From the NCBI GenBank assembly GCA_947479475.1, contig CANJZW010000002.1, positions 1 to 64,000 of the forward strand: a DNA stretch of 64,000 nucleotides, read 5' to 3'. A model generated the notes under the pieces. That model was given only the letters and a program-made list of their open reading frames with translations. It was not told where the DNA came from and ran no database searches. Below, in pieces: positions 8,924 to 17,416 of this stretch; the first letter of the stretch is position 1, and each line of letters opens with the position of its first letter. The position numbers and the translations under genes were made by a program. This DNA is from Chthoniobacteraceae bacterium (GTDB taxonomy: Bacteria; Verrucomicrobiota; Verrucomicrobiia; Chthoniobacterales; Chthoniobacteraceae).

Positions 8924-9946
8924 TTATCTCTTCACAAAAGCGCCGCCAGCACCCCCAGCCAGCGCCTGAATCTCCGCCACACTGCCTCGGTTCCAGTCCC
9001 CCGGAACCGTGTGTTTCCAAACGGCACCAGCCGTCGCAAAATCAATCGCAGCGCCAGCTTCCATCCCCGCAGCACACGCGTACAAAAGGGCGCCCGCAAA
9101 ACTGTCCCCGGAACCGATCCGGTCGATAATGGCAAGCTCATGCTTCCGGCTGAAAACCGGAGTCCCTTCTGCAGACCACATCCCCCGGAGGGTGCCCCCA
9201 TGTGCGGTGTCCCCCGAGCGAATCAGCATCGCCACCTTTGCCACCGAATATTCCCGTGAAAGCCAACCCGTGAGCTCGGAATAAAGCGCGTCCCCTGCGG
9301 CCCCAGACTGCGCCCCCAAGATCATCCGGGCCTCGGTAGCCCCACAAAACAGAAGGTCAGCCCCGCGGACCAGATCGGGCATCACGGCTGCGGCTTCCTC
9401 CATGGACCATAACGCCCCGCGGTAGTTGATGTCGCAGCTAACCTTGACCCCGAGCCGCCGGGCTGCACCCACGGCCTCCGCACAAACCGCGGCTGTCTGC
9501 GCCCCCAGGGGTGGCGTGATGCCGCTCCAGTGGAACCATTCCGCGCCTGAAAGCAACGCATCCCAGTCAAACTGCCCTGGACGCACCTCCGAAACCGCCG
9601 AATGGGTACGGTCATAAGTAATCACGCTGGCCCGAGCTCCAAAGCCGGGTTCCAAAAAATACAGGCCAAGGCGAGCCCCCTCGCGCAACACCGCAGACAC
9701 ATCGACGCCACGGCCGCGCAACTTTTCCAAACACGCATCGGCAAGACGGTTTGCCGGCATCCGCGTTACCAAAGAAGCCGGCCCGCCGAAGGCTGCAAAC
9801 TGGGCCGCCACGTTTGCCTCCGCCCCGGCAAAATGCAGCTCCAGCTGATGCGCATCGGCCAGGGACAGAAACTCCCGGGTGGCCAGACGGGCGAGAACCT
9901 CCCCAAAGCAAACCAATTTCCCTATTGCGCTGGGTGAAGATGTCAT
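8924..9946 (-). CDS. kdgK: 2-keto-3-deoxygluconate kinase (PfkB family)
   Basis: A 340-aa sugar kinase of the PfkB/ribokinase family. VCFGEVLARL opens the fold, and AEANVAAQFAAFGG is the first PfkB signature region. The second signature, DRIGSGDSFAGALL (about residues 280-293), holds the catalytic Asp and the anion hole. The specificity for 2-keto-3-deoxygluconate is inferred from the neighbour: its ATG overlaps the TGA of the KDPG aldolase gene (ATGA), and KdgK makes the KDPG that the aldolase splits. The frame extends 28 codons further upstream inside eda; the ATGA-coupled start at 9946 gives a normal N-terminus. Other PfkB substrates, such as ribose or fructose, cannot be excluded from sequence alone. 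It is the last gene of the operon. Confidence 0.88.
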   Translation of the reverse strand: MTSSPSAIGKLVCFGEVLARLATREFLSLADAHQLELHFAGAEANVAAQFAAFGGPASLVTRMPANRLADACLEKLRGRGVDVSAVLREGARLGLYFLEPGFGARASVITYDRTHSAVSEVRPGQFDWDALLSGAEWFHWSGITPPLGAQTAAVCAEAVGAARRLGVKVSCDINYRGALWSMEEAAAVMPDLVRGADLLFCGATEARMILGAQSGAAGDALYSELTGWLSREYSVAKVAMLIRSGDTAHGGTLRGMWSAEGTPVFSRKHELAIIDRIGSGDSFAGALLYACAAGMEAGAAIDFATAGAVWKHTVPGDWNRGSVAEIQALAGGAGGAFVKR

Positions 9947-10605
9947 GACTTGGAAAGCTGCGAAATTCCAGGAAGCGGCTGCCCAGCCAACCGGACGGCC
10001 TCCTGCGCAAGCACCGTGATCTCGTCCCAACGTTTCTCACGCACCAGAGAACGCTCGCAAATCCAGCTCCCCCCGACGGCAGGAACACACGCCAGACGCA
10101 GATAATCCTGCATATTCTGAGCGCTCACCCCTCCCAGCGGCACAAACTGGACGCCCGTATGTTCAAAAGGACCGTTGAGCGCCCGCACCATGGCGATCCC
10201 CCCGGCAGGGACGGCGGGGAAAAACTTCAAAAGACCACACCCCAGGGTCAACGCCATCTCGACATCCGAGGGGGTCATCACACCGGGAATGAAAAACAGG
10301 CCCCGTTCGGAAGCCTCCTTGACCACGGCCGGATTGATCCCGGGGCTCAGTCCAAACTGCGCCCCTGCCAGCCCCACCTCGCGCACTTGCGCGGGCGTGA
10401 GGATCGTCCCAGCGCCCACCAGAATATCAGGGCACTCGCGGCGAATGGAGGCGATGCCCTCCAGGGCGGCCGCCGTCCGCAGCGTGAGCTCCAACACAGG
10501 CAACCCGCCCCTTGCAAGGGCCAGCGCCAGCGGGACCGCGTCGGCAGCGTCGTCGACAACAGCCACAGGAACGATCCGGTGCCGGATAATATTATATTTC
10601 ATCAT
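9943..10605 (-). CDS. eda: 2-keto-3-deoxy-6-phosphogluconate (KDPG/KHG) aldolase
   Basis: A 220-aa class I aldolase with the Eda TIM-barrel layout. RIVPVAVV forms strand 1, and LELTLRTAAALEGI carries the conserved Glu and Arg. GAGTILTPAQV, FGLSPGINP and FIPGVMTPSDV follow in order. LLKFFPAVPAGG contains the Schiff-base Lys. It splits KDPG into pyruvate and glyceraldehyde-3-phosphate, the last step of Entner-Doudoroff or uronate catabolism. Two Met codons start the frame (10605 and 10602). AGGGG about 8 nt upstream is a usable ribosome binding site, so either could serve. The stop overlaps the start of the PfkB-family kinase. The D-threonine-aldolase-like gene lies 137 bp upstream in the same direction. 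Confidence 0.96.
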   Translation of the reverse strand: MMKYNIIRHRIVPVAVVDDAADAVPLALALARGGLPVLELTLRTAAALEGIASIRRECPDILVGAGTILTPAQVREVGLAGAQFGLSPGINPAVVKEASERGLFFIPGVMTPSDVEMALTLGCGLLKFFPAVPAGGIAMVRALNGPFEHTGVQFVPLGGVSAQNMQDYLRLACVPAVGGSWICERSLVREKRWDEITVLAQEAVRLAGQPLPGISQLSKS

Positions 10606-10742
10606 AACTTACCCCTGCTGTTTGTTCTTCTCATCAAAGTTCTCCCTTCCCGAACCGCTTTGGATGATCGCAGTTCCAGTCCAGGGCAAAATGGGCGTTT
10701 GCCAAAAGCATATGAGCTAGCGGTGTTCCTAGGGGGGTGGAA

Positions 10743-11858
10743 CTAAATGCTCAACCGCCGGGCGCGGGCCGATACCGGCCATTCCTCGACGACCCTCCCC
10801 TCGGACGCCACCTGCACGGTCGAGTGGAGCGCCACGGTTGGACAAATATGCAAGGGAATCCCATGCAGCACACTTCCCACCGGAAACCGGTCCGCCAGCT
10901 TGGTTTCAAGCACCAAGTGCTCTTCATTATGCGCAACGGCCACGGCGTCTTCCAAGGCAGGAAACAAAACCCTCGGAGGCGCCATTTCGCTGGCAACAGC
11001 TTTATGCCCGAGATCCAGGCACAGTCGGTTTTCTCCGGGCCGGCTGATCACACGCGTCAAAAGCGTTGCGGCCGATAGGAATGGAAGATCCCTCAACTTT
11101 TTCCCATAGCCCGCGTCCCACAGCACCGTGGTTCCCGGGCTGCACTCCACCCCTGATCTGCGAGCATGAAAGGGAAAGGTGGGGGATCCCCCCACCACAA
11201 CCCGCGGCACAGAAAGTCCCTGCGAACGAAGCTCCGCACGCAACTTCTCCACGGGGGCGTAAGCCTCTTCGCAGGCCACCAACCGCTCAGTCGGATCACC
11301 GTGGTGGATATGGCCGTCATAAGCGTGCAGCCCCCCGGGTTGGAGGCCGCGAGTAGAGGCCAACGCTCTGTAGAACTCGGCGGCGGCGGGCCCGGGAACA
11401 ATACCCGTACGTCCCTGCCCCACATCCAAATCCATCAAAACGTCCACGCAGGCGCCCTCGGAAGTCGCGGCGCGCCCCAGTTCGTGAATCGCATTCAGAT
11501 CGTCGCCAACTGTTGAAAAATGGGTGCGTGGGAATTTCTTAATCAGCTTCAAAAAACGCCGCACATTGGGCCCCACGAGCTGCATGGCCAAAAGCACATC
11601 GGTCCCGCCTGCCTCGGCCACCATCTCAACCTCCGCCAAAGTCGCGCCTTTGAACTTGTGAATCCCCATCGCAATCTGCCGGGTCACCAAAGGCGCCAGC
11701 TTGTGGGTTTTGACGTGTGGCCGCAACCGGCCAGCGCCGCCGGCAATTTCCACCATTCGACGCATGTTCGACATCACACGCTCCAAATGAATCACCAGCG
11801 AAGGCGAATTCACTTCGGCTTCATTGCTTAGCCGCATCCATGACCATACAGAATTCAT
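10743..11858 (-). CDS. D-threonine aldolase / D-serine dehydratase-like PLP enzyme
   Basis: A 371-aa PLP enzyme of the alanine-racemase-like (fold III) D-TA family. RPHVKTHK holds the PLP lysine (Lys50). HAYDGHIHHG lies mid-protein, followed by a Gly/Ser-rich phosphate loop (VVVGGSPTFPFHA). The C-terminal small domain ends with LHICPTVALHSTV, whose His337 and Cys339 match the metal ligands (HxC) of D-serine dehydratase and D-threonine aldolase. The reaction is either aldol cleavage of D-3-hydroxy amino acids or dehydration of D-serine to pyruvate and ammonia; sequence alone does not decide. The start overlaps the stop of ridA (ATGA). RidA hydrolyses 2-aminoacrylate/imine intermediates of PLP dehydratases, which slightly favours a dehydratase role. 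Confidence 0.88.
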   Translation of the reverse strand: MNSVWSWMRLSNEAEVNSPSLVIHLERVMSNMRRMVEIAGGAGRLRPHVKTHKLAPLVTRQIAMGIHKFKGATLAEVEMVAEAGGTDVLLAMQLVGPNVRRFLKLIKKFPRTHFSTVGDDLNAIHELGRAATSEGACVDVLMDLDVGQGRTGIVPGPAAAEFYRALASTRGLQPGGLHAYDGHIHHGDPTERLVACEEAYAPVEKLRAELRSQGLSVPRVVVGGSPTFPFHARRSGVECSPGTTVLWDAGYGKKLRDLPFLSAATLLTRVISRPGENRLCLDLGHKAVASEMAPPRVLFPALEDAVAVAHNEEHLVLETKLADRFPVGSVLHGIPLHICPTVALHSTVQVASEGRVVEEWPVSARARRLSI

Positions 11859-12316
11859 ACAAGTTCAAAAACAGCTTCTATCTCAACCGATATATTACCC
11901 GGCAGCGGCCCCATTCCCACGGCACTCCGGGTCCCTATGCCATGCTCCTCCCCAAAAACCTCGGCGAAAAGCTCACTGCACCCATTGATCACTTTCGGGT
12001 GGTCGTAAAAATCCGGCGCAGAATTCACCATCCCAAGCAGTTTGACGACTCGTCCAATCCTGTCCAGCGATCCGAAATGTTCCCGCAAAGTCGCCAAAAT
12101 CGCCAACCCCACCTGCCGCGCCGCCGCATGCCCCTCCTCCAGCGTCAAATCAGACCCGACACGCCCCCGAATCAGGGAGCCGTCGACACACACCGGCCCG
12201 TGCCCGGAAACGTAGGCAAGCCCCTGAACGACAAGCAAAGGCCTGTAAACCGCCACCGGTTTTGGAGCCGGGGGAAGCTCAAGCTGCAGAGCCGAAAATC
12301 GATGTTCGTTTGTCAT
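11855..12316 (-). CDS. RidA-family protein (reactive imine deaminase)
   Basis: A 153-aa member of the YjgF/YER057c/UK114 (RidA) family. The longer subtype is recognisable from ELPPAPKPVAVYRPLL at the start, YVSGHGPV, a TLEEGHAAARQVGLAIL helix, and GTRSAVGMGPLPGNISVEIE at the end, with the conserved Arg that binds the substrate carboxylate. RidA proteins hydrolyse enamine/imine products of PLP enzymes; subfamilies other than RidA itself may have different targets. The open frame continues 42 codons upstream to 12442, but homologues start at about MTNEHR, so the ATG at 12316 is chosen although no Shine-Dalgarno site precedes it. Its stop overlaps the start of the D-TA-like gene, so this is probably the first gene of the operon. 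Confidence 0.88.
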   Translation of the reverse strand: MTNEHRFSALQLELPPAPKPVAVYRPLLVVQGLAYVSGHGPVCVDGSLIRGRVGSDLTLEEGHAAARQVGLAILATLREHFGSLDRIGRVVKLLGMVNSAPDFYDHPKVINGCSELFAEVFGEEHGIGTRSAVGMGPLPGNISVEIEAVFELV

Positions 12317-12564
12317 AAAGGAGAAGATGGACGGATCAAGCGCATTCAAAATGATCATGAGTTGGGGGCACAACCTGTGATTCACTCTGCGCTTTATTAT
12401 CACTAAGTGTTCCTTCCCGAAAAGAAAAGACGCCTTCAGCACAACTTGCCATATCTCTCACCACAATCAGGCACAAGCGCCTCAAAAATGGCTTTCCTTT
12501 CGCACCGCAGCCATCTGCGGCGCGCTTAATCGGACCCGCGAGAAACAGGGCTGCTTTCATGTAT

Positions 12565-12594
12565 CCCCTTTTATCACTGCAATAAATACAGGGG
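12565..12594. promoter_or_regulatory. imperfect inverted repeat in divergent promoter region
   Basis: Between the divergent ridA and hydrolase genes lies an inverted repeat: CCCCT-TTTAT, seven bases, ATAAA, a 3-nt bulge (TAC), AGGGG. The two arms match at all ten paired positions. It could be an operator shared by both directions, 43 bp before the hydrolase start and about 250 bp upstream of ridA. No regulator gene is adjacent, so this is a pattern without a known binder. Confidence 0.3.
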
Positions 12595-12636
12595 TGTGGT
12601 TAATAGAAGTTCGGCCTCCTTACCCCCCCAAAAAAG

Positions 12637-14811
12637 ATGCGCCTTATATTATTTCTTTTGCTCACAAGCACACTGCACGCGCAGATCTTGCCCGGCACAG
12701 AGCCCTTGACGCCCGAGCCCGATTTTTCAGCCTCGATGGTAGCAGGCATCGACCGCCTTGCTTCCCGCTTGATTACCGAATCCAAAACAGCAAGAAAGCC
12801 CGCTCGTTCCGGTTTGAAGGCGATTCTTGGCATTGTGGATGCCAGGATTCCCTTCGCCACGATGGACCTGGTTGGCGACACGCAGAGTCCCGCTCTGCTT
12901 TACGAGACAGCAGGAGCCAAAATCTTTCGCGTGCGCTGGCCCGTTCTTGAGGACGTCCATGGTGAAGGCATTTTGATCCAACCAAAGGGACCCACTCTTG
13001 CCCGCGTTGTCTACCTGCCGGACGCAGACACCCCACCGGAAAAACTCGTTGACCAACTCCTTGCAAACTCTGATTGCGAGGTCGTCATTCCGTGCCTGAT
13101 CAGCCGCGACTCTGATTTTAGCGGAAGCGACCGCCTCGGGATCCACACCAACCAGACCCACCGGGAGTGGATCCAACGCCAGGCATACACTTTAGGAAGG
13201 CATATCATCGGGTATGAAATTCAAAAGACCCTCGCCGTGGTGGATTGGTTCAAGGCCCAGCCCAACCAACTCCCAGTTCTCGTTGCAGGGATCGGAGAGG
13301 GAGGCCTCCTCGCGCTTCACGCCGCCGCGCTCGATGAACGGATCAATGCGGCCTATGTTGCAGGGTATTTCGGACCTCGCGAAGACCTCTGGCAAGAACC
13401 CCTTTACCGAAATGTTTACGGTCTTCTGCGAGACTTTGGCGATGCTGAAGTCGCCTCTCTCATTGCACCGCGGCCTCTGGCCATCCAGCACCTGGGGTTC
13501 CCTGTGGTTACCGGTCCTCCTAAACCCAAGCCAGGCCAGCGTTCCGTGGCCGCCCCAGGCTCTCTAGTCGCTCCACTGTTTGACTCCGTCCGTTTGGAAA
13601 TCAATCGCGCACTGAAGATTACACCCGGAAATTGGATCTACTTGTGCACCCAAAACCAAGGCCTGCGTGAAATTGTCACGCTGCTTTTCCCAAGCACCAC
13701 TGCCACCGCAACCTTAAAGGTGGCCACCAATAAAGACACCCCACTTTCCCTCCCCATAGATCCTGCACGACAAAAGCGACAGTTACGCGAGTTGGAGCAA
13801 TACACCCAACACCTCATTCCTGTCGCCGAGGCAGAAAGAGCCACGCATTTCTGGAAAAATCTCCCCCTCCACTCTCCTCAGGCTTTTCACTCACAAGTCG
13901 AATTGGAGCGTGCCCGGTTTTGGAAAGAGTCAATCGGCCGCCTTCCCGATCCAGATCTTCCCATGCATCCGCGCTCACGCTTGGTGAAAGAGACCGACAA
14001 GGTCTTTGTCTACGAGGTCACCATGGATGTTTGGAAGGATGTATTTACCTGGGGGCTGTTATGCGTGCCAAAGGGGCTCACCCCCGGTGAACAACGCCCC
14101 GTCGTTGTCTGCCAGCACGGACTCGAAGGTCTACCAGCCGACACCCTTGAAGAAGACACTTCCCAGCGGGCCTGGGCCGCTTACAAAGCCTTTGCCCTCC
14201 GACTGGCAGAAGACGGGTTCGTTACCTATGCGCCGCACAATCCCTATCGGGGCGGAGACACCTTTCGCGTCTTGCAAAGAAAGCTGAACCCTCTGGGCCT
14301 CACTTTGTTCAGCGTCATCGCAGGCCAGCATCAGCGCACTCTGGAATGGCTGCAAACTCTACCATTTATCAAACGCGAGAAGATCGCCTTTTACGGATTA
14401 AGCTACGGAGGAAAATCCGCCATGCGCCTTCCCGCCATATTGCCCGGCTATTGCATGAGCATCTGCAGCGGTGACTTCAATGAATGGATCCGCAAATGTG
14501 CAAGCACGGACATGCCCATGAGCTACCTCTATGTAGGCGAACATGAAATCTGGGATTGGAATCTTGCGCGCAATTTTAATTACGCGGAAATGGCGGCACT
14601 CATTGCTCCTCGTCCTTTTATGGTGGAGCGCGGTCACAACGATGGAGTCGCGACCGATGAATGGGTCAACTACGAGTTCGCCAAGGTGCGGCGGCTTTAC
14701 GATAAGTTAGGGATCGGAGAACGTGCACTCATCGAACATTTTGACGGCCCGCACACCATCCACGGCGAAGGAACTTTCTCTTTTTTAAAACGTCACCTCG
14801 GTCCCATGTGA
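12637..14811 (+). CDS. secreted two-domain alpha/beta hydrolase (esterase-like)
   Basis: A 724-aa exported protein. A short signal peptide (MRLILFLLLTSTLHAQ) leads into two alpha/beta-hydrolase-like halves. The C-terminal half (~440-724) has the oxyanion region VCQHGLEG, the nucleophile elbow GLSYGGKSA with Ser589, a GHNDG acid region, and GPHTIHGEG with the likely catalytic His706, as in acetyl-xylan-esterase/dienelactone-hydrolase-like enzymes. The N-terminal half (~130-330) has the equivalent elbow GIGEGG at 218-223, where the Ser is replaced by Gly220, so it is probably not catalytic. Both halves carry ALIAPRP, a family mark just after the sheet, which argues for an ancient duplication. 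The substrate is likely an acylated polysaccharide or similar ester; this is inferred. It is transcribed towards the PQQ-propeller gene, 250 bp away. Confidence 0.82.
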   Translation: MRLILFLLLTSTLHAQILPGTEPLTPEPDFSASMVAGIDRLASRLITESKTARKPARSGLKAILGIVDARIPFATMDLVGDTQSPALLYETAGAKIFRVRWPVLEDVHGEGILIQPKGPTLARVVYLPDADTPPEKLVDQLLANSDCEVVIPCLISRDSDFSGSDRLGIHTNQTHREWIQRQAYTLGRHIIGYEIQKTLAVVDWFKAQPNQLPVLVAGIGEGGLLALHAAALDERINAAYVAGYFGPREDLWQEPLYRNVYGLLRDFGDAEVASLIAPRPLAIQHLGFPVVTGPPKPKPGQRSVAAPGSLVAPLFDSVRLEINRALKITPGNWIYLCTQNQGLREIVTLLFPSTTATATLKVATNKDTPLSLPIDPARQKRQLRELEQYTQHLIPVAEAERATHFWKNLPLHSPQAFHSQVELERARFWKESIGRLPDPDLPMHPRSRLVKETDKVFVYEVTMDVWKDVFTWGLLCVPKGLTPGEQRPVVVCQHGLEGLPADTLEEDTSQRAWAAYKAFALRLAEDGFVTYAPHNPYRGGDTFRVLQRKLNPLGLTLFSVIAGQHQRTLEWLQTLPFIKREKIAFYGLSYGGKSAMRLPAILPGYCMSICSGDFNEWIRKCASTDMPMSYLYVGEHEIWDWNLARNFNYAEMAALIAPRPFMVERGHNDGVATDEWVNYEFAKVRRLYDKLGIGERALIEHFDGPHTIHGEGTFSFLKRHLGPM

Positions 14812-15061
14812 TTCGACAGAGACATTCTTCGATTTGAGCGCGGCTTCAGCGTCACTCTTCTTTCCTGAATTTTAAATCCATACTATCAGTTGTCCTCCCC
14901 GATAGAGCGCTGTAGCGCCACCTTCCCTCTATTTTAGACACCAATCATTCTCGGCTCTGCACTCCCCCGCTTTTCATTGTTACCCTCACCGTATTGTCGA
15001 GTTCGCCTCGCTTCCGCCGCCCTTGTCGGCAGCGGGAACCCCTCACCTCGTCTTCCCTGCC

Positions 15062-16639
15062 ATGTCTACCCTCCGCCCCTTCTTTTCCGTTGTTTTATCG
15101 CTGAGTCTCGCACCACTGCTTTTCGCCGCCTCCGACTGGCCGCAATGGAGGGGACCAGACCGCAATGGAGTCCTTTCCGGAGGACCGTCCCTCGCAGAAA
15201 CATGGGGATCTGATGGGCCAGCTAAACTCTGGGAGAGTGAACCCATTCCGAGCGATGACGATGGTGGGCACGGAAGCGTTGTCGTCGCGGACGGACGCGC
15301 TTATTTGTCCGTGGTTTGGCATCGGGACGAACCCAGTGAAACCCGCACAATCACCGATCTCATCCTGCGCGTGCGTCTGAACCATCAAAATCCAGCCGCG
15401 TTGGGCAAGGAACTCATCGACAAAATTGAGGCCACAAGAGAATCGCTTCCTCCCACACTAAGGGGCGCCAAACTGGACGAGTTCACGGAAAAATTCATCG
15501 ACGAAAACCTCGATAAAAAGAAAAAAGAAATCCTCGGCGGCTTTGTCCGGAGTCGTTTCAAAAAGGGCAAGCTGGCCATCCCCTTGCCTGACTACGAAAA
15601 ACTCGTGAAGCGTGTGGAAAAACCGTTTGCTTCCCAATTAGAATTTGAAACCTGGGTTAAATCCCAGGGCTTTGCCGACCACGTGCAGCAAGCTGTTTTA
15701 GAGGCTGTCCCCGCATCCAAACGCGTGGCGGAGGACACCGTGGTCTGTCTCGATGCCAAATCAGGAAAAACGCTTTGGATCACCAAGGCCCCAGGCGAAC
15801 CAAAGGGCCGCAATTGTTCCAGTACGCCCTGCGTGACCGGCGGATTTGTTTTCGCCATCGGAAGCACACACCTCTACGCCGTAAATACGGAAACAGGCAA
15901 GTTGGTTTGGTCACAGCCCCTCCCCGCAAAGGCTCCCGGATCCTCCCCCATGGTGATTGAGGACAAGGTCATCATCCAGGCCGGAAAACTTGCCGCATAC
16001 GACGCCGCGACAGGAAAACCGCTCTGGGAACAACCCAAGATCACGGGCACCAATGCCTCACCTGCGTTTTGGAAAAACGGCTCCAACGGTCTTATCATTG
16101 CCAACAGCAGGAGCGAACTCGCCGCCGTCGATCCCACAACCGGCGAGATCCGCTGGACCACCCCAGGAGGGGGCGATTCCACCCCCGCAGTAAAGGCCGA
16201 AAACGTGACCGTACTCTCCAGCAAAGAAAGCATCGGATTTGCCTCCTACCGGCTTTCTGCAACCGGTGCCGAGCTCCTTTGGAATCATCCAACCGACGCC
16301 CGCCGCTCACAATCAAGTCCTCTCATTTTCGAGGATCATGCCTATCTTTTTGAGGATGGAGAACACCGCTGCGTCCATCTTCTAACGGGCAAAATCATGT
16401 GGACTCAAAAGATTCCGTCTTCAATCACATCCCCTGTTTTGGCCGACGGAAAAATCTTCTCGGTCATCAACAATGGAAACACACTGCTTATGATGAAAGC
16501 CGATCCGCAGGGTCGCGTCGAACTCGCGAAAGCAAACATCCGCGCCCTCTGGATCCCTTGCCCCACGGTCGCTGAGGGCAAGATTTTTGTCCGCGCTCGC
16601 GAAGGGGTGCGGTGCTACGACCTTTCCTCCACCCAGTAA
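15062..16639 (+). CDS. secreted PQQ-like beta-propeller repeat protein
   Basis: A 525-aa exported protein. The ATG at 15062 starts a standard signal peptide (FFSVVLSLSLAPLLFAAS); the frame is open 13 codons further up, but that adds non-hydrophobic residues. The mature protein opens with DWPQWRGPDRNG, a mark of the PQQ-binding-like propellers of Planctomycetes and Verrucomicrobia. A helical, Lys-rich insert lies at about residues 115-215. After it come blades with repeats of the kind CLDAKSGKTLW, AVNTETGKLVW, AYDAATGKPLW, AVDPTTGEIRW and HLLTGKIMW. These propellers are often non-enzymatic scaffolds; no PQQ-dehydrogenase active site is seen. The DUF1080 gene follows after 18 bp, so the two are likely cotranscribed and secreted together. 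Confidence 0.88.
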   Translation: MSTLRPFFSVVLSLSLAPLLFAASDWPQWRGPDRNGVLSGGPSLAETWGSDGPAKLWESEPIPSDDDGGHGSVVVADGRAYLSVVWHRDEPSETRTITDLILRVRLNHQNPAALGKELIDKIEATRESLPPTLRGAKLDEFTEKFIDENLDKKKKEILGGFVRSRFKKGKLAIPLPDYEKLVKRVEKPFASQLEFETWVKSQGFADHVQQAVLEAVPASKRVAEDTVVCLDAKSGKTLWITKAPGEPKGRNCSSTPCVTGGFVFAIGSTHLYAVNTETGKLVWSQPLPAKAPGSSPMVIEDKVIIQAGKLAAYDAATGKPLWEQPKITGTNASPAFWKNGSNGLIIANSRSELAAVDPTTGEIRWTTPGGGDSTPAVKAENVTVLSSKESIGFASYRLSATGAELLWNHPTDARRSQSSPLIFEDHAYLFEDGEHRCVHLLTGKIMWTQKIPSSITSPVLADGKIFSVINNGNTLLMMKADPQGRVELAKANIRALWIPCPTVAEGKIFVRAREGVRCYDLSSTQ

Positions 16640-16657
16640 CTCAAAAGCATACAACCC

Positions 16658-17389
16658 GTGCCTCTCCCGCCCTTCCTCAGCAGTTGCGTTTTTTCGCTCC
16701 TCCTTGCAGCTTTAAGTCCCATCACATTCGCGCAGGTCCCGGAATTTTTGCCTCTCTTCAACGGCAAAGACCTTACCGGTTGGGTCGATGTAAACACCAG
16801 CAAGGATACCTGGTCGGTGCGCGACAACCTGCTGGTTTGCAGCGGCCATCCCATCGGGGTGATGCGCTCGGAAAAACAGTACGAAAACTTTCTCCTGCAC
16901 ATCGAGTGGCGGCACATGGAGGCTGGAGGCAATTCAGGAGTCTTCATCTGGAGTGACGCCACACCCGCTCCAGGGAGACCGCTTCCAAAGGGTCTCGAAG
17001 TCCAAATGCTCGAACTCGAGTGGCCTTTGCTCAACCGGGAAAAGGACGGTTCCCCGCGCCATCCAGGTTATGTTTCGGGTGAACTTTTCGGCGCCAACGG
17101 TCTGGAAATTATTCCTGAGAACCCCCGGGGCAAACGCAGTATGTCTGTCGAAATGCGGTGCAACGGCAAGGGTGAATGGAACACTTACGACGTAGTCTGC
17201 GTCGATGGCTCGGTGAAACTCTCCATCAACGGGAAGTTCGTCAACGGCGTGAGCGGCTCCTCTGTAAAAAAAGGCTATCTCTGTCTGGAATCAGAAGGTG
17301 CTGAAATCCATTTCCGAAACATCCAGGTCATGGAACTTCCAGCCGGCCACCCCACAGCGGAACAAGTCGCCCACACACTGGAGAAATGA
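16658..17389 (+). CDS. secreted DUF1080 (3-keto-disaccharide hydrolase-like) protein
   Basis: A 243-aa exported protein with a GTG start, a signal peptide ([21 protein letters not shown]), and one DUF1080 domain filling the rest. The family marks are [11 protein letters not shown], the central SGVFIW and EVQMLE strands, and a C-terminal strand set ending [14 protein letters not shown]. The fold is a concanavalin-like jelly roll. Some members hydrolyse 3-keto-glycosides; most, especially in PVC bacteria, are uncharacterised. The gene sits 18 bp after the propeller gene. The C-terminal tail ([13 protein letters not shown]) is helical and outside the domain. The substrate is unknown; a role in carbohydrate breakdown is inferred from the family and neighbours. 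Confidence 0.9.
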   Translation: MPLPPFLSSCVFSLLLAALSPITFAQVPEFLPLFNGKDLTGWVDVNTSKDTWSVRDNLLVCSGHPIGVMRSEKQYENFLLHIEWRHMEAGGNSGVFIWSDATPAPGRPLPKGLEVQMLELEWPLLNREKDGSPRHPGYVSGELFGANGLEIIPENPRGKRSMSVEMRCNGKGEWNTYDVVCVDGSVKLSINGKFVNGVSGSSVKKGYLCLESEGAEIHFRNIQVMELPAGHPTAEQVAHTLEK

Positions 17390-17416
17390 TGCGACCGCCG
17401 CAGAGGACGATGGAAC

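Noticed and set aside
13636-13844. Short minus-strand frames inside the hydrolase gene
   Set aside because: They are antisense shadows of a well-supported coding sequence.
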